Assembly: GCF_024868665.1 (NCBI RefSeq)
Contig: NC_079893.1
Coordinates: 14,467,685 to 14,531,684 of the forward strand
From: Triplophysa rosa
Lineage: Eukaryota > Chordata > Actinopteri > Cypriniformes > Nemacheilidae
Reading direction: 5' to 3'
DNA length: 64,000 bases
How positions within the stretch are numbered: position 1 is the first letter of the stretch; every line of letters begins with the position of its first letter. The notes beneath the pieces were generated by a model, which did not search any database, was not told where the DNA came from, and saw only the letters and a list, made by a program, of their open reading frames with translations. The translations under genes and the position numbers were made by a program. This document shows, in pieces, positions 33,866-46,540 of this stretch.

Positions 33866-36800
33866 GTAAATTAAAAACATTAAAACAGAAAATCCTATAC
33901 AAATCATAAACACCATTCAGAAAAAACATGCACTTAATTTATCCTAAGGTGGATAAACAATAGATAAAAATTAAAATAACCCTTTCTTGAGACCCTTTCT
34001 TTAAAATAACCCGTGCTTGAATCTTTTTTTTTTTTTGTCAATATTTTCCCCTCTTAACCGTCCATGGTAGAAACAACGGGACAAAAGTACAAGGAGAAAA
34101 CAAGAGATAAGAAAACTTTAGTGACTGCAGCTGATAAAAAAAGACCATAGAACCACTTTCCTGCAATCCTTCACTCTTGCTCCTTTAATTGAAATCAGAC
34201 ACATTTTAATATAAGGTACAGGGCTTTTGGGTTCGCAACAAAACCAAAGTGTCCCTGTATGAATTAGTTAAGAGCAACTCAACATGTGCTTGTGGTTAGC
34301 CTTGTATGTCCAACGCCAATAGCAGAGAGAGAGGTGGATGGCTTTGGTTTGGAGGCCATGCCTAAGTGGAACAACATGCTGAGCCTGAAGGCGGTTTTGA
34401 GGCCTTGTACAAGGAAATGGCTTCTGTGAGTAAATCTCTCCCTCTCACACACTTTTTCTCATATCATTTGACTGGAAAGAATTGTACAAGGCTGAAGTTT
34501 TTTATAGTTCTGTAGATATTTGTTTTGTGTGGAATGTCTGTTTGTGTCTCTCACTGCTCTGCTCTGATGTAACGCCCTAGACATTAAATATGACATGAAA
34601 AATATCAACCACTGTATCTCATGTAGTCTGAAATTTGAGAATTAAGGAATGTCTCCAAATGCAAGGTCCAACATTTTTGTGGGTTTGCAGTCAAGTAAGG
34701 ACACTCGGTCTGTCAGACACTGTCGGGTTTTGGGTGTGATATTGTTCCAAGTGTTAAGTATGAAACTCAAACAAAAAGCTTTGAGCTTTGATATGAGTAT
34801 TGGTTTTTAAAATAATTTCATAAGTGATACTATTCTGATATCATTTAGAGTTTGGGAGATACCGCCCCTAGTCCATTACAAAACCATTGAATTGATTCGG
34901 ATCTTGACATCTATCCCATACACTTCAGAATCAACCGGAAATTCAGACGAAAATTAATTCAGCCCAATTAAAACAGAACTTCACCTCTTAGGCCAAAAAC
35001 GTTGCACTTCTCCCAATGTTAGCCATGTTCCATCCAGCATCCATTCAAGGCAGGTACTGTAAGAGCTCAGATTCATAACTGACCAAACAAAAGAGCACAA
35101 TCGTGGCATCAACACTAATGAATGCTCTAGTCTGCTCTCTCTCTCTCTCCCCTCCATTCCCTGGGTAAATGTTACTTATTTTCCTTTCCTTTTGTTTTCT
35201 TGTTATTTACCTGCTCACTTCTCTCTCTGCCTCCTCTGTCTGTCAGTCTGGAGACAGAGTGTTGAGTATTGTTAATCAGAGCCTTGACACATGATGTCAC
35301 AACCAACGGAAGGTGCCAGCAGGAGCATGTGCGCAAGAATCTTAATTTCCGCCCTCATAAATATTTCATGTTATAAAAGAGAAGAAAAAGGCGTGGAAGA
35401 GGGAAGGAATCAGATTGAGCAAAGACTCAAAGTGATTGTGATTATGTATGCATGCACATAGCAGTGAGCTTCTGTGTTTGTGTGTACTTTCAGGAGTCCT
35501 CAAATGTCACATCTCTGAATGTAATTAAATGTCCGTTTCACTTTGTTGAAAGTGAAAGTGAGTTAAGAATATTGCATAGGAAAATGTAGATTTTTTTTCT
35601 TCACATAGGGCAGTTCTTTATGTATGATTTATCAGATAATTAGGTATTTTCGTGCGTGTGGGTGACAGATTAACAGTCAGCTAAAGAGTATCAGTTCTGA
35701 TTTTTCGTTGTCAGTTAGTCACACATGTGCATTGTGTTGTGTTCTTTATTGAATGAATGTTTTTATGGGTCATTGTTAAACTCTGTGGTGGTTTATGGTT
35801 AGTCATTTTTTGCTTTTTGATTGTCTATTTCCTTTTTGTTTAATGTCAAGTCTTCTAGATAACACTGATGTCAGCACTAATACATATCTGCAACACTTTC
35901 TGTCATAAGTCAAAGACGTTACCTGTCACACTTTGCTGTTGTCCAGTTATTGTCACAGTCTGATGCATCACACACACTCTTGTGATTTCCTCTTGTCTGG
36001 CCTTTTAATTTCCCCTTTAACCATTTCTCTCTCCCTTTATCCAATTTGACCAAAATTAGGCCTTTTTGTTCTCAAAAATGTATTATTTGGCATCTGGAGC
36101 AGGTGTGTGATAACATGATGCCGTGTGTTTTTTTCCCACATTTTTAAATGTGAATTGCTGTGTTACTCACCCATGCATTGAACGAATATTACCCATGCTT
36201 ATACTCTACAAACTGAAAGAAAAAAGGAAAGAAAACAAACAAACTAAATATTTTAGAAATATAATATACCTGGTCTCATTTCAAAACAAACACATTAAAA
36301 CAGGTAATGTGGGAAAGGAGAAATCCATGAACAAATGAATAAAACTGAAATAAAATGATAAAAAATAAAAAATAAAGATTTACAAATCAATTTTATTAAT
36401 AGATCAATTAATTGATATTTCCTTTCAGAAAATAAAATTGTTACAGTAATTGTACTTATTTATAGAGTTTCAGCTTAGTTTTCTTTGTCAGTAATTTAAT
36501 TTAATTTAATAGAAATGGTTAAGTGCCATATGCTTACGGTATCACTGAAAGCTGTACCGTTTTTAAAATATATATTTTTACGGTATACTGTACTGTATAC
36601 TTTAACACTATGACACTCTTTATAGATTTTATAAATACTTTATAGATGTACATAATGTTTTTTTGCAAAAATGCACAAATTTAGCATTTTTTTGTTTTGC
36701 TGCATTGTTGGTAATCACTAGGGCATTGGTTTTACTAAATAATCAAAAGAGAAGAAAACTACTGTATGCTTTGGATAAAGCGTCTGCTAAAGGATTCACT

Positions 36801-39800
36801 CTAAATACACGTTTGTATATTGAATGAGGCTGTGACTGAGGTTGCACAGGTAACAATTATATTCAATAAGGCAATATTTTATAATGAATAACTAGCCAAT
36901 TTTATTTGATAGTCATGTAAAAACATATTTTATGTTTCATATTTAATTAGATTCCCATGTTTATAATTATACCATCAATATGCATTATACATTATACAAT
37001 GTATTGTACTTAAAAAATACAGTATTATAAGCTTACTTAAGCTATAAATTTGTATTATATTACAAGGGCAAAATGTAAACAATTGCCATAAAAATTTGCT
37101 AATGCAGAAACACTGATGCAGGTATAAAAAAATCTGAGTGATCCACAGAGTGAACATGAGCTCATATGGGAGTAAAGGAGCACGCATGTGTTTGAGCGCG
37201 TTGGCTGCTGAAGTCCTGCCTGCCGGCTTTGTGTGCTTCTTTGTTCTTTTGCTTTTGTTCTGATCTATTGTCAGAGTCTTGACTGTTGATAACTCAGTGA
37301 TCTTTTTGGGCCCTTCACAGGAACTTGTATGTGAGAGTGAGGGGTGAGCTAATACTGCTTCTCTAGGCTCAACGGTCATAGCAACATAAGCACCTTTCTA
37401 CACATCTCCTGTTATGATGCAGGGTGATACGTGAGAAATTGAAGAAAAACCTTAGAATGCCAGCACAGACCCCCTTTCTAGTCCTTTGCCAGCACCTTCT
37501 CCTCTCCCTCATCCTTTCCCAGCTGTAAGATGTAAGCTGGAACACCAGCCTGACAGAAATGGAGACCAGATGCCTGTATTTCTCTGCTGTCACTTGGCCG
37601 CTCCCCAACAGATGGAATTCAGATCAGTCTGGGCTGTCTCTTGTTCTTTTGGAAAGAGGCAGTGAGGAGGAGTAGGGAAAGTGGAGGAAGGGTCCATGGC
37701 GGCCAACTTGTGGATTCGCCCCAGGCTGAGCGACATTCCCAGTAATGTTTTTGTCCTTGTAGAACATTCAGCTTCCGCTGACTTCCTTTAGCTCTTTTAT
37801 GAGATGCAGTTTCTCTGACTCTGACAGAGATTCCAGGAGAGCCAGAAGTAAGTGCTAAGCTAAGCTAAGTGCCTTCTTTTCCCCCATCCCCTTCATTCCC
37901 CTTCCACCATGTGCTAAAACCCCCCACAGAATTCATTTACCCAGCCGCCCCTCCTTCTCCCTCAGGGACAAGCCAGGGTGTCCACACAATGAGTCTATTT
38001 TATTCAAATAAACCTGACATCTGGGTGCAGTATGCTTGGCCCATCTTGTATGGCGCAAAGGAATTTGTAGGGGGTACAACCCAACGTGCTTCAGCCAGGC
38101 ACAATATGCTCCCTTCCTGATAAATTTAATGAAGGATGTCCTCTGGCCAAAAGACATGATTTGATTAAGAAAGGAGGTAACAGACCCCAGAAAACTGCAA
38201 CCACAAGCAGTCTGACAGTCATTACACAGACAAAAACACATCACACAGTAGCCCTTCAGTGGCATCAGTATGCTTTACACAAGCCCTAACAGTGAAAAAC
38301 CAACATAATCACTTTCGTACATGTGAATGTCGTTTATTCGTATTGTGTCATTAAGAGCAAGCTCTAGTTTTAGACGTTTAAATGTAAACATGCATACAAT
38401 GCAAAAATGCCAAGGTTCTTGACATTTTTTATTTTTGCGCTTGGAACATGATTTATTTGAAATAAATGGCATTAAATGTTTAATGCAGCTACATTGAATA
38501 AGTGTACCTAACGTGTCATTAAACTAGTTTTATTTTGTTATGTGCAACTTTTTTATAGCTACTTTGTTATAGCAAACACACACAAGCACAGTAATTTGAT
38601 ACACTGTAGCATCAGCTGAGTTTTAGTTAAATCTAACATTTGTTGAGCACCCGTGATAATTCAGTTTAACCATATACAGCAATACTTTACTAAAGGGACG
38701 TCGTTTGGGGGGTGCAACACTAGGGCAGTGGTCAACAGGGGGCCATGGCCTACAAGGGGACCCCAGCTGACTTCCAAGGGGGCCTCAAGATGACTAATCT
38801 TATAAAATGAAACAAAATGAGCATTGGGTTACATACAAAAACTAAAAACCAAGATATTTCTTATTATTTGGCCATTTTTATAATAAATAAATGGTTTTCC
38901 AGTTAATGTCAAGCTCTAAAGTAATTTATTGGATAGAAATTATGAGTTTTTGTGAGGGGGAGCCCTTGAATATTGTTGAATACAATGGGGGCCAGTAGAG
39001 TAAAAGAAATGATACTGCATTTAGTGTTTTAGTTGATTTGATGAAGTAGGAGTTCATTCTAAATAATTATCCGAGCTATGTAAGGCATACATGTTTTTAC
39101 GTGTTTGACGCTGACGCTGCACAGCAGAGTAGATTGAGTGCCGGTACTCTGTGGAATGAGTGAGCAAATTTGTGTGAGCAGTACAACAATCGCAAATTCA
39201 AATTATGTTTTTTAAATACATTCATGAGCGAAACCTCTTCAATAAGCTTACTTACTGAAATTTTGATTATAGAACTTTGATTTGTTTGAACTTTTCACTC
39301 ACTTTATCTATTGCTCTGAAAGTTATGGTAGAAGAAGATGATACTTCTAGTCAGTACTCGAGTTGTAAAGAAAATCAGTGGGGATGGTGGATTGGATTTA
39401 ACGTTTAGGGACAGATCATTTGTGCTGATGACAGCGCATATGGTGGGAGACCAACGGTGTACCTTTTTGATTATTGTTTAAGCACAAAGATAATTATTAT
39501 ATTATATTACTCTAAAACAACATGCATGCTATTGAAATATTACGTATCAGATACTCCTGTCATTGATCTTGACCAAGGCACCTCAGAATTGGAGTTGGTC
39601 CCCAGGCTGGCATGGCTACCACTGCTCCTACATAGTTAGGGTAAATACAGAGGACCAATTTTCCCACTGGGTGCAGGTGCAACTTCATACTCATGATACC
39701 TATAAATCTATTGGGAATTAATCTATTAAATGTTGAAACAAAACCTCACAAAACATTGTAAATGAACATGAATCCTCTCAAGTCAAGTCCATTTTAATTG

Positions 39801-40471
39801 AAGTGCAAGAACAAATGGATTAAACAAATGTGCCATTTACAAAATCTTGAAAATAATACATATAATACAAATACATAGCATCACCTGACATTTCTTAAAC
39901 TTGAGGTGGCCAAACAAAAGACAAAAAAGGGGAAGCAAAATTAATAACTGATCAGTTCAATTCTGCAATGCTGCCTACCCCATTCTCCCCTAAAGTATCT
40001 CATAGAAGCTTCCAAAGAGTTTCATAATCATGTAAAAGTAACGGCTAGTAATGGCTTTCCTTGCACTTGCCATTTATATGTTGTAGAATGTTTGTCGAAC
40101 GATGATAGATAGAGCGATGACATTCCACCAGATGCCGCTGATCGGACAGGACAGAGCAACTGCGGATAACGCTCATAAAAAAGATTTGTTTTTCTACTTG
40201 GGCTAGTTAAGGAGGCAGGCGTGTGTTGCTTAGGCGGCTACTGTAAAGTGCTGTGGGAAACCCTGCAGTAAGATATTCCAGGTGAAACAGAAACCAAATC
40301 TAACATTAACTTTGTGAATGTAAAGCCTAACCTGACATTAGCTAGCTAGCTGGCGTTAGCTAACAAGAAAAAAAAGCTCTAAACTAACTAACATCGTTAA
40401 CTGTGTTGTTATCGCCTCTGTCCAGAGATTCCGCCTTTGGTGACATATCAAAAGTATTCCTGACTTGACTT
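33866..40471. other. Large bnc2 intron, left part, non-coding
   Basis: This is the start of a 27.3 kb intron. I recognise no gene. A CT-rich run lies near 35134-35150. A short SINE-tail remnant (GGATAAAGCGTCTGCTAAAGG) sits at about 36773-36793. A stretch starting CAGTGGTCAACAGGGGGCC at 38725 resembles a hAT end but has no visible partner. Conserved non-coding enhancers could lie here but cannot be seen without comparison. Confidence 0.55.
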
Positions 40472-40473
40472 AC

Positions 40474-40549
40474 CTTCAGTGCTACTTCTTGCCCTCTTAA
40501 AGCCAAAGTCCCTCAGGTCAAGTTGTCCATGTCGCTTGGGCTTGGCCAT
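40474..40549 (-). pseudogene. Possible transposon first coding exon
   Basis: On the minus strand an ATG at 40547-40549 opens MAKPKRHGQLDLRDFGFKRA and a few more residues. A good splice donor (AAG followed by GTAAGTC) is reached at 40473. Short basic leader exons with a QxxLxxF-like motif are known from some transposase genes, and the surrounding 40100-40620 sequence looks repeat-derived. I found no following exon. The QLDLRDF string resembles a PCNA-binding motif only loosely. It could equally be chance. Confidence 0.35.
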
Positions 40550-40627
40550 GATGCTGAAATCACCAGCACCTGCGCTGCTATGTCGCTGACTGATGTGACG
40601 TCAATTTAAAACAAATCGTCGTGTCAT

Positions 40628-40803
40628 TAGGCTTGTTGTTCGACTTGATGTGGAGCCGCAAGATCCGACAGACGGATGACATCAAAGTACCGCGAGAGCC
40701 ATTCGAAAAACCATAAAATGTTTGGCTTTGAATCGCTCTCGCGGTACTTTGATGTCATCCGCCTGTCGGATCTTGCGGCGCCGCATCAAGTTAAACAAGC
40801 CTA
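40628..40803. mobile_element. Palindromic TA-flanked MITE (long hairpin)
   Basis: Two arms of about 75-79 bp (40630-40707 and 40725-40801) are inverted copies separated by roughly 17 bp. The core GATGACATCAAAGTACCGCG is identical in both arms, and only a few mismatches and one 3-nt gap occur elsewhere. TA lies at both borders (40628-40629 and 40802-40803), which fits a Tc1/mariner-type foldback element. A transcript would form a very stable stem. Confidence 0.75.
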
Positions 40804-42495
40804 TTATGTGCACGTTCCCCTCATCCACAGTATTTTAGCCTATTCAATATTCGCAAAAATAATAGTAGTAAATTACCACTGGTAATATTTACACATTCAT
40901 TGATAAAATAACAGGGGATGGGAAGGGGGATGGCCGTTTTAGAAGGGGGATGATTTTGATCACCTTTAATTCAAAGGGGTATGCCATCCCCCCTCAACTC
41001 GAGTACTGCTTGTAGTAGAGGTGTCATTTGGTTTAATTAATAATGCCCATTTAAACTGGTTTAGTCCCTGTTGTATACTACTGGTCTGATTTGATTTTAC
41101 GCATGAAAATGTCATGTGCATATTTGACCAATGATTGACTGGAATAGCAGATTTGGTACTAAGGTCCCACATCTTCTAACTCGCACTGGGCCACACCCCA
41201 TGCTGTAGACAGCCCTGATTTACATGAATGCATCTTGCCCCTTGTTTTTGGACCAAGTTTCTTCATTGTTACAAATAAATGAGAGTACCACTGTGGAATT
41301 GCATCTCAACAATTGAACTTAAAGATATTCTGTTAAATATTCCTACTAGTTGTAAAGACATTTGTAAAGATTTGTGTGACTGTAAAGTTATATTTAACAT
41401 GCTTTCAATGTATTAGTGGCGTATTTTTCATGTCTACCCAACTGTTCATGCATAAATACCTTCCTCATCTTTGTGTTATTCACAAAAAAGAAATGGCAGG
41501 GCACACAATTACCTAAATGCTGGAATATGTTTTCAGCGACTCTCATTCTTTCTTCTTGAGCTAACCTTTGCCTCAACCTACCTCTAATCTTGTATGAGAA
41601 ACTTCCATTTTAGGTAGTCAAACACTGCACAGAAATTTTGGAAATGATCCTTAACCAAACCTTTTTTGTACAACATGCCTCTTGACACCACTTTCTGTGC
41701 CAAGGCCCATCCCTTTACCTCCATCACCTCCTTACTGGAGGTCAGATGACTCCCACCGTCATCTAACCTGCTTTTTGTTATCGCTGGCTTATGCCTCATC
41801 CATGGGCTGTGCGGAGCCGCTGTGTTTCTAAAATGAATTCTTGCATATGGTTATGATTTCAGGACGTCAAGCTGGATTTGAGTTTTTAAGGCTAGTCGAG
41901 TCAGCTTCAGGCACATCAAAGGTTTGGTGCACTGAATCAAGGTGATTTCACCCACTCGATCTCCCCTTCAACCCCCACCTAAAGCAAGCTGGCCACACAA
42001 ACAAATGGCCAGCTGGAGAAGAGCTCACACATTAGTTATCACAATCGCCTTTTCTTTTGTCATATTATACTTTTACTAACACAAAAGCATTGCTTTGCTC
42101 CTATCTTCTATTTTTTCCATTTTCTATAATACTGTAGCAAACAGGGCTTCAAAAGTGCTGAGCAGAACTGTACCTTACATCTTTTTAGATCCAGCTTGAA
42201 ATTTCAAAGTACCTTTATGAGAGTTTATATGATTTGTTTTCAGCACAACTGAGCTAATTTATGCATTCTGTTATTTCAGCCTGCTTTTGTCACTATACAC
42301 CATATGTCCCAAGTTACTCAACGGAGAAATAGATGAGGGGATGTTTTTGAAGTTGTGGGGTTATAGGCAGGTTTCAATGTCCAAAAGAATTTGAAAGTAA
42401 TACTTCTTATATTGGATATAGAAACTGTTCCATTCTGTCTTATCCATGGCAGTTTGTGTAAGTCTTCAGTGATTCAGGGAGACTACTGAAAATGG
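40804..42495. other. bnc2 intron, non-coding
   Basis: No gene or delimited repeat is recognised. Short frames here (40966-41172 and 41584-41799, both minus) lack domains. Confidence 0.5.
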
Positions 42496-42499
42496 GGAG

Positions 42500-42650
42500 C
42501 AGGTGATGTTGTAGCTTAAGTGGTAGAAAGTGGCACTAGAAATGCTACGGTCATGGGTTTGATTCCCAGGGAATACAAAATGTCACTATATATTCCTAAC
42601 AAAAATGTATCTTCAATGCCTTTGGACAGAATTTTCTATCAAATACATAA
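42500..42650 (+). mobile_element. Short tRNA-derived SINE
   Basis: TGTAGCTTAAGTGGTAGAAAG is followed by a B-box-like GGGTTTGATTCCCAGGGAAT and a tail near 42605-42650 related to the copies at 27658 and 50015. It is diverged. Confidence 0.6.
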
Positions 42651-42719
42651 ATGTTAACCGAAAGTAGAATTACAATAGAGCATAAACACAGGGTGCATCT
42701 CATCTCCCTTCTTCAGTAG

Positions 42720-42870
42720 TCAGGGCACTGATCAGGGAGTCGACCTTTTTAAGGGCTGTCTCACTCGCAAATTCCCTCCAGTGCACTGAAATGTTCGTTC
42801 CCTAAAAGCTCCCACATTGTAACGCTAAAACCAGGGAGCATCGATGTTCCCTATATTCCCTAGTTTGACA
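42720..42870 (+). repeat. Dispersed repeat related to 26628-26790
   Basis: It shares CAGGGCACTGATCAGG, TGTTCGTTCCCTAAAA and GGAGCATCGATGTTCCCTAT words with the other copy in the same orientation. Confidence 0.6.
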
Positions 42871-44436
42871 ATACAATTTTAAAGATTTAAACTTACCTTT
42901 AAGTAGGTTTTTGTGCAGGACCATGTGTGCTCAGTTCACATGTCCCCACAGAGTGTCTCACAGTTTGAGAGAGCACTGGTCCCTAGCAGTGTCATGCAGT
43001 CAAGCTTTGGATCTGGCCTTCATTAGTGAGCCCAGATTTGAGCAGTGCCTGCTGGACCCCAGTCATTGATCCTCTATGGTAGCAAGAGCAGTGAGCTCAT
43101 TCAGGTCACGTCATGGTCCCCTCTGCTCTGAGCAACACTTTCTCTCTCTCTCTTTCTGTCTACATCAACAAGCCATATCTTTTAACTTAACAAAAATATG
43201 TTTCCTCTGTTTTTATCCATAACATCATCAGATTATTTTTTTGAAAGTTTTCTCAAAACAGTGCTGCTATACCTGTAGCTGGTAACCGTGACCTGTTAAT
43301 TACAAACTATTTGTTACCCCTTTTACTTTTTTTCTGACTGCTAAAGCTATATGTGCTATGAAAGATCTCTAAATATTACAGGCTATGTGTTCAACTCTTT
43401 TTTTATTAAAAGTTGAAAGTAATGTGCTTTGATTCTTTTGTACTTTTTGTGTGGGTTAAGACCTGGCCCTGGAGATTACAATTTCGAAGTTTTAAAAAGG
43501 TACATTAAGTAATAACTGTCCAAATCAAATGGACTATCACAAGTTAATTAATTTGTCAGGTTTCAAATTTGACAAATGGCATCACACAGCCTACCAAACA
43601 AATATAAATTGTTTTTTCTGTCAAGTGTCCTCAGACTAAAATTATTTTTATGCAAAAAAAGTTAAATCAACAAACAAACACACAAACAAACAAACACACA
43701 TTTGTAGTAGATTTCTTAATACTAAGAGTTTATATTTCATCAGGATTTTGTTTTCAAGTAATGATTGCAGCCTAGTGCAAGGTGTCCTGAAAGGTGTGGT
43801 GGTGTTGGTTTTTAAGAATATCTTATAAATCCTGAAGAAAACATGTAATTTTCCTACAGGTATATCAGCGGTTTTCTTGAGTATGCACCTACATTTCCAC
43901 AGCAAAAAGTGCTTCTTGAGCACTGCAATGGCTCTTTCTCTATCTCAACAGTATTAGTATGACATTTAATGCCAGAATTATCTTGATGTTGTCTTTTCTT
44001 GTTTTATCTCTTAGCCAGCACGCTAGAATTTTGGCAGGGTCACCACAAAAAAAAAGGTTTGTCACTATCAAGGATGGAGTTAAACCATGTCTTGATAGCC
44101 TACAATAGATAATTTCATACAGCCTATGCAGTTTATAAACTATTAGAAATGCATTAATACCAGAATACTGTAATTGAATTCATGTAAAAAAAGGAGTGCC
44201 TAGAAACGGTCATTATTACCTTAAAGTATATCTATACAGACAGGCTTCAGAACCATACAATATTCTTTATTCACTCGCTCTGATGTCCAGGAGGGTGGAA
44301 AGTTGAATCCATGTGCAAAGTCAGGTTTGTTAATCCATGACACTCTGTGATTACACTACAACGATGGAGTAGAAATGAACTAGAAAAAGTTTTTGTTTGT
44401 ATTTTGAAAAAGTTTCACATAACACAATAACATTGT
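42871..44436. other. bnc2 intron, non-coding
   Basis: No gene is recognised. A purine/pyrimidine-biased CAAA-rich run occurs at 43669-43700. Confidence 0.5.
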
Positions 44437-45595
44437 TTAAAGGTACAGTGCGGGATGTTTTGTATGATCTATTAACAGAAATGCAATATAACATACAAAA
44501 CTGTGTCTTTAGATGTGTATAAAAACCTTACGTAATGAAAAGTTATGTTTTTATTACCTTAGAATAAACCAGTTGTGTCTACATAGGGAGCGGGCCTATC
44601 TACATCGAATTTGTTATGTTGCGCAGCCATGTTTTGTACAGTAAGCTCTAACGGACAAACAGCTCTACAGAGCGCGTTTCGTATATGTTGGTCTTCGTGT
44701 GTGTTTTTAGACGCAGCTTGCGTCATCACTGAGTTGAAGACGCACAAAGTAGTAAATCGTAGTACGGAGAGGAGGAGTCGTCGTCGTCTAGCTGAAGCAA
44801 CTGATTGTTCTGTCTTAGAAGTTTTGATAAAATGGAGGACCATGCGTATTGTGCACAAGCGCCGACAGAGCGTGAATCTCCGTCGTCAAAGAAGCGCAAA
44901 CGTGATGCTGCCAGACGAATTGGAGACAAACGGCGGCAGAAATCCAGGATAAACATCGGTGTATCTATTACCAGATGGAAGGCACTGTTGAAAGACAAAT
45001 GTTTTCAAGGCGATGCCGAAGTTGCCTGTTTTCTGCTAGACTGGTAAGATAATTCAACATTTTCAATGTTTCCACTTTTTCAATGTTTACCAAACAACTG
45101 TTTTGTTGAAACGGTAACGTTAGCATTTTATACAAATGGCCATATAACCTCCGAATAATAATGTTTTTCCGTCCCTGCGGTCCGGTTGTTCCTGACTTTA
45201 CAAAGGGGGAGACAAACGTCTACTAACTTACACCTAACTGCCTATGTCGCTGTCAGATCAAACGCTTTGAACAGCGTTGCTATTTATGATTAGCTAACTT
45301 TAGCTACTTCACTACTCTCAGCGTGTACTAGATAGCACGCAAGAAATATATCTAATTATAGAATTGTAACAGTAACTTTCGCAATCGAATACATGTTAAA
45401 TGATTAATTACGTTAATATATTGCCTTACCTGCTTGTATCACTACTATCCGCTGTCTCAGTAGACGACATCCTTTTTTACTGTTGCGGCCTCCGTCGTAA
45501 TTCGAAAGGGAGGGGTGGGCAAATGACTCAGAGATTCGTTGCAAAACTATAATACAAAGCTAGTGGCCGCTGATTTTCAAGAACTGCGCCTTTAA
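44437..45595 (+). mobile_element. TTAA-flanked DNA transposon with a residual coding exon
   Basis: The left end is TTAA then AGGTACAGTGCGG (44441 on). The right end is its loose inverse, CAAGAACTGCGCCT, followed by TTAA (45592-45595). Inside is an open first exon (44832-45043) with a donor site, but no transposase body, so the copy is internally deleted. The inverted repeats are short and imperfect. Confidence 0.6.
44832..45043 (+). pseudogene. Transposon-encoded first exon, 5' part of an unidentified protein
   Basis: The frame starts MEDHAYCAQAPTERESPSSK, continues with a strongly basic KKRKRD...RRIGDKRRQKSR region and a RINIGVSITRWKALL segment, and ends at CFLLD before the splice donor (G followed by GTAAGA at 45044). 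I recall similar RINIG...W..L...DAE.A.FLLD segments at the N-termini of many fish transposon-derived proteins, but not their function. The basic cluster could be a nuclear localisation or DNA-binding patch. About 70 codons are free of stops. No downstream exon was found before the element's right end. Confidence 0.55.
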
Positions 45596-45785
45596 ATGAT
45601 CTGCATTTACATGGACCAACGAAAATGAGTAAAACATGCTGTATTAAGCATGGCAAGCCAGTAGTTGGTGATGTTACTTTGTAAAAAAATTCTACGCGCA
45701 TATGCATGTCAGGATTGACCCAAAAGTATTACTTTTTACTAGAAAATGTTAATAAGTATGTTGTGTAGCTGGAGGACGTACATAC

Positions 45786-46109
45786 TGTCACGATCCCAGT
45801 CCGTGTTTCCCCTGTCTTTGTGAACTTTTACTTTATTTCCTGTTGTGTGCCATGTGTGTAGTCCTTTGTAGTTTTTCTTGTTAATTAGTTTCCCCAGGTG
45901 TTTCTTGTTTCCTTGTTATCCCAGTGTATATAAGCCCTAGTGCTTTCTTTGTTTGGTGTCGGTCTTTGTTTCATGCTCCAGTGTCATGCTTTGTTTTTGT
46001 GCCTCCTTCGTTCTGTGGATTACCTTGGTTTGTTTTTGTCTTTGTTTATTTAATTAAATGTCTAAACTGCATTTGGATCTACTCTCTGCCTGGTTCCTCT
46101 CACACCACA
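45786..46109 (+). repeat. 5' LTR of the gag-only element
   Basis: It begins TGTCACGATCCCAG and ends CACACCACA. A TATA-like TATATAAG at about 45927-45934 and ATTTAATTAAATG near 46048 may be promoter and 3'-end signals. Confidence 0.9.
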
Positions 46110-46164
46110 GAAAGACCGACCACTATGGATCCAGCAGTGTTTTGGCACCCAGCAATGCGCCTCC

Positions 46165-46370
46165 TTATGCTCCGGCCGTCACGGCCGCCAAGCCAGGGTC
46201 TCCGGCCGTCACGGCCGCCAAGCCAGCGTCTGCGGCCGTCACGGCAGCCAAGCCAGCGTCTCCGGCCATCACGGCCGACAAGCCACCGTCTCCGGCAGTC
46301 ACGGCCGACAGGCCAGCGTCTCTGGCCGTCACGGCCGCCAAGCCAGCGTCTCCGGCCGTCACGGCAGTCC
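46165..46370 (+). repeat. 30-bp tandem repeat, about seven units
   Basis: Units read approximately TCCGGCCGTCACGGCCGCCA plus AGCCAGCGTC. The period of 30 keeps the reading frame, so it encodes a repeated decapeptide in each frame. Confidence 0.88.
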
Positions 46371-46385
46371 AGCCGGTGATCGAGC

Positions 46386-46540
46386 CGGCGTCCAGTCCAG
46401 TCCGGTGCAGCAGCCGGCGTCCAGTCCAGTACGGTGCAGCAGCCGGCGTCCAGTCCAGTACGGTGCAGCAGCCGGCGTCCAGTCCAGTACGGTGCAGCAG
46501 CCGGCGTCCAGTCCAGTCCGGTGCAGCAGCCGGCGTCCAG
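46386..46540 (+). repeat. 29-bp tandem repeat, about five units
   Basis: Units read CCGGCGTCCAGTCCAGT then ACGGTGCAGCAG (or CCGG...). The period of 29 is not a multiple of three, so the frame rotates and the protein repeats only every 29 residues. All three + frames remain open. Confidence 0.88.

Noticed and set aside
38700..39010. Complete hAT element beginning CAGTGGTCAAC
   Set aside because: No matching inverted end or 8-bp duplication was found, so only a possible terminal fragment is noted.
40628..40803. microRNA precursor
   Set aside because: The arms are longer and more perfect than usual for animal miRNA, and TA borders point to a foldback transposon. It stays possible only if small-RNA data show it.
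44559..44998. Overlapping frames 44559-44858 (-), 44611-44952 (+) and 44726-44998 (-)
   Set aside because: They overlap the 44832-45043 exon in other frames and show no recognisable content.
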